Shown here piece after piece: positions 7,639-15,940 of a stretch of 64,000 nt of DNA. The stretch covers positions 62,001 to 126,000 of the forward strand of contig CP186339.1 of assembly GCA_049347715.1 (NCBI GenBank), given 5' to 3'. The first letter of the stretch is position 1. Every line of letters begins with the position of its first letter. The DNA comes from Thalassotalea_B piscium_A. Lineage in GTDB: Bacteria; Pseudomonadota; Gammaproteobacteria; Enterobacterales; Alteromonadaceae. Both the position numbers and the translations under genes were made by a program. Under the pieces are notes generated by a model. It was not told the DNA's origin, made no database searches, and saw only the letters and a list, made by a program, of their open reading frames with translations.

Positions 7639-9887
7639 TGCAAAATAGCTGGTATCGACACTTTATCAATGGGTTGCTTATCACGATATTGGTTATCAGT
7701 ATTAGTTTTATTTCGCTTGCAGGCGTACAGAAAACCCTGCAAAGAGTAGAAGGTATTTTATATGATGCCCGATTACTCATTACCTTACCTGATAAAACGC
7801 GATCTTTTGATGAAAAAGTGGTCATCATTGATATTGATGAAAAGAGTATTGCTGAGCAGGGTCGTTACCCTTGGAGTCGCTCTAAAATAAGTCAATTAGT
7901 CGATAACTTGAATGAAGCGGGTGTAGTTGTTATTGCGTTTGATATTGTTTTTTCTGAGCCGGAAAACAATCCAGTAGATTTAATCATTGAAAAAAATCAA
8001 CAACTAGCCTCTCCTCTTTTTGCTTCTATACAGTCGCTAAAAGAAAGTGTTGATGCCGATAAGGAGCTTGCGGTTTCGTTATCACGTGCGGAAGTGGTAC
8101 TTGGCATGATGTTCGATCATCATATGGATGAAAATAGCGAGTTAAACTCTGTTAAAGGTAAACGTCAGCTAGAAAGAGTTCCAAGTAGTGTCAAATCAGA
8201 TATTCCTGCAGAGCAGCGTACGAGCTATATTCCTGAATATTCATCTATGCTCAATAATATTCAGGTACTAGAAAAACAAGCCTCTGGTACGGGGTTTATT
8301 AACTCGATCCCAGAGAGCGATGGCTTTATTCGCAAAGCACCATTAGTGATACAGCGTCATGGTCAATTGTACCCCTCTCTTGCCTTAGAAGCGGCTAGAG
8401 TTTATAGCCTGAGCGAAACAATAACGGCGAAAAATCGTCTTAATCGCAATGAGTACTGGCTGCAAGGATTAAACTTTTCAGAACAAAGCATACCAACAAA
8501 TGAACAAGGACAAATACTTATCCCATTTAAGGGGCCTAGTAAAAGCTTTGAATATATTTCAGCGACAGATGTGCTTGAAAAACGACTACCACAAGGAAAA
8601 CTTGATGGCGCTATTGCATTTGTCGGTACATCAGCCATTGGTCTAGCGGATCTTAGGGCTACTTCTGTTGGTATTCAATATCCAGGCGTTGAGGTTCATG
8701 CCAATGTGTTTGAAGGACTGATGCATCCAGAAGTTATTCCTACAGAACCCGATACTAAGTTGGCGATAGAGTTTATTTTATTATTGATAACGGGCAGTGC
8801 TTTGTCTTTTTTAATGACAAAAAAGGGACCTATGCGGATATTTTATATTTGTACCGGCGCATTGATTTTTCATTTAATACTTAATTGGTCTTTATGGATC
8901 TATTTCAAAATAAGTCTGCCACAATTTCAACTTCTGTTACTTATTATCTGGTTAACTCTTTATTACGGCGGTGTAGGCTTTATTATTGAAAGTTATCGAC
9001 GAAAAAATATTAAAGGGATCTTTAATCAATACGTACCACCGGCGTATATCAATAAATTACTTCATACGAAACAAGGTGTTTCTTTGAAACCTGAGCGACG
9101 AGAAATGTCGGTGCTTTTTGCGGATATTCGTGATTTTACTCAGTTATCGGAAAACTTTACTCCTGAAGAGTTAAGTGAATTTATGAGTGATTATCTTTCG
9201 ACAACAACAGGTATTATTTTTGATAATTTGGGCACCATTGATAAATATGTTGGAGATATGGTGATGGCATTTTGGAATGCCCCTTTAGATGACGAAAAAC
9301 ATGCAATCCATGCTGTGCAAACGGCATTAGCTATGGTTAAATCAACTAAGACTATGACAGATACCTTTAAGCAACGTGGTTGGCCAGCTGTTAATATAGG
9401 TGTCGGTGTCAGTACTGGTGATATGATTGTTGGCGATATGGGCTCTATTTATCGAAAAGCCTATACAGTACTTGGTGATGAGGTTAATTTAGGATCTAGA
9501 ATTGAATCATTGACTAAGTTTTATGGCGTCAGTGTATTAATTTCAGATATTACCTATCAAGCGATCACTAGCCATGGCATGGTGTGTCGACAAATAGATA
9601 CTATAAAGGTTAAAGGTAAACAGAAACCTGTAACTATCTATGAGCCCATCGGTTTATCAGATAAATGTAATGAGCAAGTCATATCAGCCATTACGCTGCA
9701 TCAAAAGGGCATCAAGGCTTACTTTAGCCAAGATTGGGATTTAGCAATAACAATCTTTACTCAGTTGCAAAATACTTCGGCATTTTCAACTAAACTTTAT
9801 GATATTTATATTAAAAGAATTAATGCGTTAAAAGGACTGAACCAAAAAGAAGCATGGGATGGTGTCTTTATCCATGAAACAAAATAA
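7638..9887 (+). CDS. CHASE2-domain class III adenylate/guanylate cyclase
   Basis: The 749-residue membrane protein has an N-terminal helix (about 10-30), an extracytoplasmic CHASE2 sensor (about 35-365) and three C-terminal membrane helices (about 373-450). A class III cyclase domain follows (about 485-625). Catalytic metal ligands are visible as Asp496 in FADIRDF and Asp540 in KYVGDMVMAFW. Lys536 and Asp614 (LGDEVN) are the pair that favours adenine, and Asn617 and Arg621 are the transition-state residues. The site therefore looks active and more likely makes cAMP than cGMP. An unassigned tail of about 100 residues ends the protein. It overlaps the MBL gene by one base and the HD-GYP gene by up to 29 bases. 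The CHASE2 domain would face the periplasm, where it could read the state of the FecR or surface proteins made from the same operon. Confidence 0.9.
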   Translation: MQNSWYRHFINGLLITILVISISFISLAGVQKTLQRVEGILYDARLLITLPDKTRSFDEKVVIIDIDEKSIAEQGRYPWSRSKISQLVDNLNEAGVVVIAFDIVFSEPENNPVDLIIEKNQQLASPLFASIQSLKESVDADKELAVSLSRAEVVLGMMFDHHMDENSELNSVKGKRQLERVPSSVKSDIPAEQRTSYIPEYSSMLNNIQVLEKQASGTGFINSIPESDGFIRKAPLVIQRHGQLYPSLALEAARVYSLSETITAKNRLNRNEYWLQGLNFSEQSIPTNEQGQILIPFKGPSKSFEYISATDVLEKRLPQGKLDGAIAFVGTSAIGLADLRATSVGIQYPGVEVHANVFEGLMHPEVIPTEPDTKLAIEFILLLITGSALSFLMTKKGPMRIFYICTGALIFHLILNWSLWIYFKISLPQFQLLLLIIWLTLYYGGVGFIIESYRRKNIKGIFNQYVPPAYINKLLHTKQGVSLKPERREMSVLFADIRDFTQLSENFTPEELSEFMSDYLSTTTGIIFDNLGTIDKYVGDMVMAFWNAPLDDEKHAIHAVQTALAMVKSTKTMTDTFKQRGWPAVNIGVGVSTGDMIVGDMGSIYRKAYTVLGDEVNLGSRIESLTKFYGVSVLISDITYQAITSHGMVCRQIDTIKVKGKQKPVTIYEPIGLSDKCNEQVISAITLHQKGIKAYFSQDWDLAITIFTQLQNTSAFSTKLYDIYIKRINALKGLNQKEAWDGVFIHETK

Positions 9888-11526
9888 CGGGTTTACCATG
9901 AAAAATAGTCAAAAAATTGCAGGGTCAGTATGTAATCAGTTAGCCGATATCTGTATTCAACTGAATGGGGAAAACGATACTCATTTATTGATGGAAAAAA
10001 TCCTATTAGCGGTACTTGATGTTGCTAATGCAGATGCGGGTACTATTTATTTAGTGAAAGAAGGTAAAAGGTTACAGTTTGAAACTGTAATCAATAAAAC
10101 ATTAAATATGCATTTAGGCGGAAGCTCAGGCAATCCAGTCAACTTTGCGAGTATACCTTTGTTTATTGATGGTGAGCCTAATACAACAGCTGTCGTTGCT
10201 AATGCCGCGAATAGCGGTAATGTGATCAATATTACCGATGTATATGATTCATTACCCTTTGATTTAAGCGCTGCCCGTAAAATGGATAAAGAAACTGGTT
10301 ATCGAACTCAGTCCATGTTGACCTTGCCATTAAAAGACCATGTAAATGAAATTGTTGGCGTGATTCAGTTAATTAATGCTCAAGAGGGCGATGACATTAT
10401 CGCCTTCACTAAAGAAGTGGAACATTATTGTCTTTCATTTGCTTCTTTAGGGGCTATTGCTTTAACAAATAAATCCTTAATTGATAATTTGGAAGATTTA
10501 TTTACTGCGTTAATACGAACATTAGCGCGAATTATTGATGAAAAATCACCACATACCGGAGAGCATTGTAAACGAGTACCTGAACTTACGTTAATGTTTG
10601 CACAAGCAGTACATGAGGCAAAAAAAGGGCCGTTTTCGTCATTTTCTATTTCAGAAAGTGAAATGTATCAGTTGGAGATAGCTGGCTGGTTACATGATTG
10701 TGGCAAGGTGGCAACGCCTGATCATGTTATGGAAAAATCCACTAAACTGCATACTATTTTTGATCGTATAGAATACGTTTTAGCAAAATTAGAAATAGCC
10801 AGTCGTGATATCGATCTCAAGTATCAAGAAGAAATTATAAAGGCATTGAAGAAGAATAAGCCGATAGATGTACAACAAATTGAAAGAGAAAGACTCGTTG
10901 CACATAAACAATTGAACTTAGACAGGGCATTTTTGCAAAAAGTGAATATTGGTGGTGAATTTTTAAATGATTATCAAGATGAACAGATAGTGGAAATAGC
11001 AAAACGCTACAATATATCTGTCAATGGTCAGAAGACACCGTTATTAACTGATGATGAAGTCATGAATTTACGCATAAAACGTGGTACGTTAAATGCTGAG
11101 GAACGACTTATTATTCAAAGACATATGGATGTCACTTTGGATATTTTGGAGGCACTACCTTTTCCAAAACATATGCGTAATGTAGCAGAATATGCCTTGG
11201 GACATCATGAAACAATGGATGGTAAGGGTTACCCGAGAGGTTTGACGAAAGAGCAACTTTCTATTCCTGCAAGAATTATGGCGGTAGCAGATATTTTTGA
11301 GGCATTATCATCGTCTGACAGACCTTATAAAAAAGCAAAACCTGTTAGTGAATGTTTAAAAATTATGGGTAATATGGCCAAAAATAACAATATCGATAGC
11401 GATCTATTTGACGTCTTTGTCAATTCAAAAGTATATGAAGAATATATCAGAAAATTTTCAAAGTTAGAGCAAATAGATGACTTTGATCTTGATGACATCC
11501 CAGGATTAAATCGTTTAGACCTTTAA
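9859..11526 (+). CDS. GAF-HD-GYP c-di-GMP phosphodiesterase
   Basis: This cytoplasmic protein of up to 555 residues has a GAF sensor (about 40-205) and an HD-GYP phosphodiesterase domain (about 215-520). HTGEHCKRV, the HD pair in LHDCGK (His279, Asp280), and HHETMDGKGYP with the GYP triad at 457-459 are all present, so c-di-GMP hydrolysis is expected. An insert of about 130 residues rich in Lys, Glu and Asp (about 295-425) separates the HD and GYP parts and is longer than in the minimal domain. The start is uncertain. ATG codons at 9859, 9874 and 9898 are all in frame and none has a strong ribosome site; the first two lie inside the cyclase gene. The gene closes the plus-strand run and links it to c-di-GMP signalling. 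Confidence 0.88.
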   Translation: MVSLSMKQNNGFTMKNSQKIAGSVCNQLADICIQLNGENDTHLLMEKILLAVLDVANADAGTIYLVKEGKRLQFETVINKTLNMHLGGSSGNPVNFASIPLFIDGEPNTTAVVANAANSGNVINITDVYDSLPFDLSAARKMDKETGYRTQSMLTLPLKDHVNEIVGVIQLINAQEGDDIIAFTKEVEHYCLSFASLGAIALTNKSLIDNLEDLFTALIRTLARIIDEKSPHTGEHCKRVPELTLMFAQAVHEAKKGPFSSFSISESEMYQLEIAGWLHDCGKVATPDHVMEKSTKLHTIFDRIEYVLAKLEIASRDIDLKYQEEIIKALKKNKPIDVQQIERERLVAHKQLNLDRAFLQKVNIGGEFLNDYQDEQIVEIAKRYNISVNGQKTPLLTDDEVMNLRIKRGTLNAEERLIIQRHMDVTLDILEALPFPKHMRNVAEYALGHHETMDGKGYPRGLTKEQLSIPARIMAVADIFEALSSSDRPYKKAKPVSECLKIMGNMAKNNNIDSDLFDVFVNSKVYEEYIRKFSKLEQIDDFDLDDIPGLNRLDL

Positions 11527-11549
11527 GAAGAGAATACCTTAGTAACTCT

Positions 11550-13322
11550 TTAGCAGATAAGCTTTTCCGCGTTTAATAAAGTAATAATCTCTGCTTCACT
11601 TATTGGTTTTGCGAATAAAAATCCTTGACCCAATGTGCATTTATTGTCACGTAAAAATTGTTCTTGGCTTGGTGTTTCAATACCCTCGGCAATAGATTTT
11701 AAGCCCAATGCTGAGGCCAATGATAAAACCGCTTTGATAATCGCTTGGGTTTGTTCGTTTAAATCTAAGACAAAAGAACGATCTATCTTTAACGCATCGA
11801 TAGGAAGTTTTGCAAGACGTTCTAAAGACGAATGGCCGGTACCAAAATCATCAATTGAAATTTGTACACCTAATGCTTTAAGGTGAGTCAGTTGGTCGAT
11901 AACTATATTATAGTCCATCATAACGACATTTTCGGTGACTTCTATTTCAATAAATTCGGGAGCAATGGTAAATTGAGATAGAAGCTCTTGGACATCATCA
12001 AATACATTCGCTTGAGAAAAATGTAGGCCAGAAATATTGACGGCAATAGGCACACAAACGTTATTATCTGCTTGCTGTTTTTGTATTAACTGCGCGCAAA
12101 CTTGTAAAACATAACGACCAATATTAACAATTAGACCCGCTTTTTCCGCTATACCAATAAATTCGTCAGGTGAAATGTATCCAAGTTCATCATGGTGCCA
12201 TCTTAGCAGTGCTTCTAAACCAACAATCGCATGAGTGGATAAGTCATATTTGGGTTGAAAAAACACCTTTAATGCTTTTGTTTCTATAGCATTTTTGAGG
12301 CTATGCTCTATTGTTAACTGACGCTTCATGCAATGTAAAAAATCATCAGTGTAAAATTGCCGATTTTTATCACTGGTTTTGATTGCATGTAATGCCATAT
12401 CGGCTTGATTTATTAATTCTTCAGGCTCACAACTATTATCAGGTGCGATAGAAATACCGATATTAATACCAATGAAAAGTTCATGAGTATTGACTGAAAA
12501 GGGATCAACAAAACTCATTAGTATGTTATCCAGTAACGTATTTAAGCTATCGATGTGATTGAAAGGGTAAATAATGATGAATTCATCGCCGCCCAAGCGC
12601 CCTAAAAATGTATCGCCGATAACTGATTTCATTCGCTCAACACCCGCTAACATAAGTTGGTCACCAGTAGCATGGTCATACACGTCATTTATTTTTTTAA
12701 ATCCGTCTAAATCTATAAAAATAACAGCACACTGTTGTAAGGAGGTTTTTAATAACGCAACTTCATCACGTAACTTTTGAAAAATAGTTAATTGGTTTGG
12801 TAAGTGAGTTAACTGATCAAACAGGGCTAATTTTTGCATTTTGCTATGGGTGGCAATATTGGCAGTCAAGTCATCTAACACATGAATAAAATAAGAAAGA
12901 TTATTTTCGGCATTTGCTAAGCGAATAGAAGTTTGGGTAATTGGAATTAATTGGCCTTGTTTATTTTGATGCCATAGGTCGGTTTTACTATGATCTGATG
13001 TTTTTATTTGGGCCCAAGAATTTTTGAAAAACTGTTTATTGTGGAGTGAACAGTAGAGTTTTTGTAAACTTTCACCTTTAAGTTCTTCAATAGTAAATTG
13101 CAATAATGTGGCAACTTGGTTACTGACTTCAACAATAAAGCCATCGACATCAGTTAAAATAACGGCGTGATCAAGCGAATTCACTAATGATGAAAAAGTA
13201 CTTTGACAGTGACTTTTTTTCATTTGAGATTTGATTTTTTTAGACTTGCTATCCTTAGTTAGTCCAACTGCGTCTTGGAGCGCCATCATCCACGGCTGCT
13301 CTAGATTCATTGAAGAACTCAC
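11550..13322 (-). CDS. PAS-GGDEF-EAL c-di-GMP turnover protein
   Basis: The 590-residue protein has no membrane helix. A PAS domain (about 45-155) is followed by a GGDEF domain (about 165-330) and an EAL domain (about 340-585). GGDEF is intact at 244-248. In the EAL domain, the EALLR motif at 370-374, EVTEN, DDFGTGHSS (491-499) and AEGIET are all intact. Both synthesis and hydrolysis of c-di-GMP are therefore possible; I see no RxxD inhibitory site at the usual place before GGDEF. It converges on the HD-GYP gene with only 23 bases between the stops and is transcribed alone. Which activity dominates cannot be told from sequence. Confidence 0.9.
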   Translation of the reverse strand: MSSSMNLEQPWMMALQDAVGLTKDSKSKKIKSQMKKSHCQSTFSSLVNSLDHAVILTDVDGFIVEVSNQVATLLQFTIEELKGESLQKLYCSLHNKQFFKNSWAQIKTSDHSKTDLWHQNKQGQLIPITQTSIRLANAENNLSYFIHVLDDLTANIATHSKMQKLALFDQLTHLPNQLTIFQKLRDEVALLKTSLQQCAVIFIDLDGFKKINDVYDHATGDQLMLAGVERMKSVIGDTFLGRLGGDEFIIIYPFNHIDSLNTLLDNILMSFVDPFSVNTHELFIGINIGISIAPDNSCEPEELINQADMALHAIKTSDKNRQFYTDDFLHCMKRQLTIEHSLKNAIETKALKVFFQPKYDLSTHAIVGLEALLRWHHDELGYISPDEFIGIAEKAGLIVNIGRYVLQVCAQLIQKQQADNNVCVPIAVNISGLHFSQANVFDDVQELLSQFTIAPEFIEIEVTENVVMMDYNIVIDQLTHLKALGVQISIDDFGTGHSSLERLAKLPIDALKIDRSFVLDLNEQTQAIIKAVLSLASALGLKSIAEGIETPSQEQFLRDNKCTLGQGFLFAKPISEAEIITLLNAEKLIC

Positions 13323-13498
13323 AAATACTACCTAACAACAATTATGAGATTTATGGACAATCTCAAACAATAGGAACTGCATTGTAAAGCTTATTGATTG
13401 CAAATCAATTGTTTTTGTTAACCCTAGTTATTGTCAGCTTGCGGCGCTTTAGCTATATATGAGATAATTAAGATTGTAATTATTCTTTATGGTTTATT

Positions 13499-13735
13499 AT
13501 GAAACTTTTAGTTCGTAACCTATCTCGCTCTACAACAGAGCAAGAAATTCGTATTTTATTTACTGAGCATGGCTCTGTGAATGAATGTACTTTAGTCCTT
13601 GATCAAGCAACAGGTAAATCTAAAGGCTTTGCTTTTGTCGAAATGCCAAAAGAAGAGGAAGCAAAGGCAGCATTAAAAGCCCTGCATGAAACACGTGTTG
13701 CTAACAACAGAATTAGAGTAAAAATAGCGCAATAA
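13499..13735 (+). CDS. Small RRM-type RNA-binding protein
   Basis: The 78-residue protein is a single RNA-recognition motif. RNP2 is seen as LLVRNL at residues 3-8 and RNP1 as KGFAFVEM near residue 41, and the beta-alpha-beta-beta-alpha-beta order is complete. Proteins of this size, with nothing outside the RRM, are common in cyanobacteria and marine gammaproteobacteria, where some are cold-induced. A role in RNA binding at low temperature is plausible but inferred. The gene stands alone, with an AT-rich upstream region and a weak terminator-like hairpin behind it. Confidence 0.9.
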   Translation: MKLLVRNLSRSTTEQEIRILFTEHGSVNECTLVLDQATGKSKGFAFVEMPKEEEAKAALKALHETRVANNRIRVKIAQ

Positions 13736-13747
13736 ATTTTATGTTCA

Positions 13748-13780
13748 AAAGCTCATTATTAATTTTGTGAGCTTTGTTCT
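13748..13780 (+). terminator. Weak terminator-like hairpin after the RRM gene
   Basis: An eight-base-pair stem, AAAGCTCA (13748-13755) with TGAGCTTT (13768-13775), has a 12-base loop and is followed by the T-rich GTTCT. The stem is AT-rich and the T-tract is short, so termination may be incomplete. Confidence 0.4.
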
Positions 13781-13784
13781 TCAC

Positions 13785-13813
13785 TGTTATTGAATTGATC
13801 TAGGTTCTATATT
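13785..13813 (+). promoter_or_regulatory. Possible promoter of the thiamin operon
   Basis: TATATT at 13808-13813 is a good -10 match. It would start transcription near 13820, just before the riboswitch aptamer at 13827. The -35 side is poor: TGTTAT at 13785 has a 17-base spacer and TTATTG at 13787 a 15-base spacer. The call rests mainly on position. Confidence 0.35.
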
Positions 13814-13826
13814 ACCATCTGAGGCT

Positions 13827-13909
13827 CTTGTCGGAGTGCCATATGGCTGAGATCGCGTAAGCGGGATCCGTAGAACCTGATTCAGACTAATATCTGCGAA
13901 GGAAACAAG
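13827..13909 (+). ncRNA. TPP riboswitch (THI-box) aptamer
   Basis: The conserved THI-box blocks occur in order: GGAGTGCC (13833-13840), GGCTGAGATC, GGATCCG, GAACCTGAT, TAAT and GCGAAGGAA. Helix P1 is closed by CTTGT (13827-13831) with ACAAG (13905-13909). It precedes thiC, the usual target. Downstream pairings suggest control of translation. CAAGG (13906-13910) can pair with CCTTG (13973-13977), or GCCTT (13972-13976) can pair with AAGGC (13988-13992), which covers the thiC ribosome site. No T-tract terminator is seen before thiC. Confidence 0.93.
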
Positions 13910-13955
13910 GTAAAAGTAACTCTACCTGAGATCTACACTCCGTCTTTTATATTTT

Positions 13956-13992
13956 GCTATGCATTTGCATAGCCTTGATAATATTTAAAGGC
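13956..13992 (+). promoter_or_regulatory. Expression platform and ribosome binding site of thiC
   Basis: A perfect seven-base-pair hairpin, GCTATGC-ATTT-GCATAGC, spans 13956-13973. It shares two bases with GCCTT (13972-13976), which is complementary to AAGGC (13988-13992). The latter contains the Shine-Dalgarno AAAGG (13987-13991), six bases before the ATG. These pairs exclude one another, as expected of a translational riboswitch platform. Confidence 0.55.
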
Positions 13993-13997
13993 AGAAA

Positions 13998-15932
13998 ATG
14001 ACTAAACCTACTCGTAAAGAAACGCGTCAAGCCGCACAAGTTTTCCTAGAAAATTGTGCAAATCAAAGTTTTCCTAATTCAGCAAAAAAGTATGTAGCGG
14101 GGACACTGCATCCAATAAAAGTGGGTATGAGAGAGATCTCATTATCCGATTCTCTTATTGGCGGCACGAAAGACACGCCTAAACTCACGCCGAATGAACC
14201 TATACGTGTCTATGATACGTCAGGCCCATATACTGACCCTAATGTGAACGTTAATGTACAACATGGCTTACCTAAATTACGTCAACATTGGATTGAAGCA
14301 CGTGAGGATACTGATGAACTGACCAATATTAGTTCTCGGTACAGTCAGCAGCGGCTAGCGGATGAAGGGCTTGAACACATTCGTTTTGAAAATCTACCTA
14401 AAATACGTCGAGCTAAAGCAGGAAAAAATGTGACACAAATGCATTATGCTCGACGCGGTATCATTACCCCTGAGATGGAGTATATTGCCATTCGTGAAAA
14501 TTTTAAGCATCAGCAGTTTAAAGATGAGTCAATGAATTTTCAACATCAAGGTCATAGCTTTGGTGCCAATATACCTCAAGAAATTACGCCAGAGTTTGTG
14601 CGTCAAGAAGTGGCGGCTGGGCGAGCTATTATTCCTGCTAATATTAATCATCCTGAATCAGAGCCCATGATCATTGGTCGTAATTTTCTCATTAAAGTAA
14701 ATGCCAATATTGGTAATTCAGCAGTGAGCTCTTCAATAGAAGAGGAAGTTGAAAAGCTTGTTTGGTCAACACTTTGGGGGGCTGATACGGTAATGGATTT
14801 ATCAACGGGTCGTTATATCCATGAAACACGGGAATGGGTTATTAGAAATTCACCTGTGCCTATTGGCACTGTCCCTATTTACCAAGCGCTGGAAAAGGTC
14901 AATGGTGTTGCTGAAAATTTAACATGGGAAATATTTCGAGACACCCTGATCGAACAAGCGGAACAAGGGGTTGATTATTTCACTATACATGCAGGTGTGT
15001 TGCTGCGTTATGTACCAATGACAGCCAAACGGGTGACGGGTATTGTGTCAAGAGGTGGTTCTATTATGGCGAAATGGTGTTTATCACACCATCAAGAGAA
15101 TTTTTTATACACACATTTTGAAGATATTTGTGAAATTTGTAAAGCTTACGATATCTCGTTTTCGCTAGGTGATGGCTTGCGCCCAGGGTCCATTGCCGAT
15201 GCAAATGATGAAGCACAGTTTAGTGAACTGCGTACTTTAGGTGAGTTAACCAAAATTGCTTGGCAACATGACGTACAAGTAATGATCGAAGGACCCGGTC
15301 ATGTCCCTCTCCATATGATTAAAGAAAACATGGAAGTTCAACTTGAACACTGCGATGAAGCTCCTTTTTATACTTTAGGTCCACTGACTACTGATATCGC
15401 ACCGGGTTATGATCATATTACTTCTGGCATAGGGGCAGCTAATATTGGCTGGTATGGTTGCGCTATGCTTTGTTATGTTACCCCGAAAGAGCATTTAGGC
15501 TTACCAAACAAAGACGATGTTAAAGAAGGTTTAATTACTTATAAAATTGCTGCACATGCTGGCGATCTTGCTAAAGGTCATCCTGGAGCTCAAATTAGAG
15601 ATAATGCTTTGTCTAAAGCACGTTTTGAATTTCGTTGGCATGACCAGTTCAACTTAGGTTTAGACCCACAACGGGCAAGAGAATACCATGATGAAACCTT
15701 GCCACAAGAATCGGGAAAGGTGGCCCATTTTTGTTCAATGTGTGGCCCTAAGTTTTGCTCAATGAAGATTAGCCAAGAAGTTAGAGAGTATGCTGCTAAG
15801 CAAGAAGGTGATATTGATATTAAAATGCTGGATGTTAAAGCTGAATTTGATCAGAGAGCGAACCAAGGAATGCAAGAAAAGTCAGCTGAATTTAGAGAGA
15901 AAGGCAGCGAGCTTTATCACACAGCACAATAG
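13998..15932 (+). CDS. thiC: Phosphomethylpyrimidine synthase ThiC
   Basis: The 644-residue radical-SAM enzyme converts 5-aminoimidazole ribotide into HMP phosphate, the pyrimidine half of thiamin. The full-length bacterial ThiC sequence is recognisable, including GGSIMAKWCLSHH, EGPGHVPLH and LTTDIAPGYDHI. The C-terminal CxxCxxxxC cluster motif (CSMCGPKFC, near residue 580) binds the [4Fe-4S] centre used to cleave SAM. It is the first gene after the TPP riboswitch and should be repressed when thiamin pyrophosphate is plentiful. thiO follows after 8 bases. Confidence 0.97.
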   Translation: MTKPTRKETRQAAQVFLENCANQSFPNSAKKYVAGTLHPIKVGMREISLSDSLIGGTKDTPKLTPNEPIRVYDTSGPYTDPNVNVNVQHGLPKLRQHWIEAREDTDELTNISSRYSQQRLADEGLEHIRFENLPKIRRAKAGKNVTQMHYARRGIITPEMEYIAIRENFKHQQFKDESMNFQHQGHSFGANIPQEITPEFVRQEVAAGRAIIPANINHPESEPMIIGRNFLIKVNANIGNSAVSSSIEEEVEKLVWSTLWGADTVMDLSTGRYIHETREWVIRNSPVPIGTVPIYQALEKVNGVAENLTWEIFRDTLIEQAEQGVDYFTIHAGVLLRYVPMTAKRVTGIVSRGGSIMAKWCLSHHQENFLYTHFEDICEICKAYDISFSLGDGLRPGSIADANDEAQFSELRTLGELTKIAWQHDVQVMIEGPGHVPLHMIKENMEVQLEHCDEAPFYTLGPLTTDIAPGYDHITSGIGAANIGWYGCAMLCYVTPKEHLGLPNKDDVKEGLITYKIAAHAGDLAKGHPGAQIRDNALSKARFEFRWHDQFNLGLDPQRAREYHDETLPQESGKVAHFCSMCGPKFCSMKISQEVREYAAKQEGDIDIKMLDVKAEFDQRANQGMQEKSAEFREKGSELYHTAQ

Positions 15933-15940
15933 GATTCATT

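Noticed and set aside
7638..9887. A defence-type (CBASS or Pycsar) reading of the cyclase
   Set aside because: The CHASE2 sensor, the membrane helices and the absence of any effector or nuclease gene nearby fit ordinary signalling; Pycsar cyclases lack this layout.
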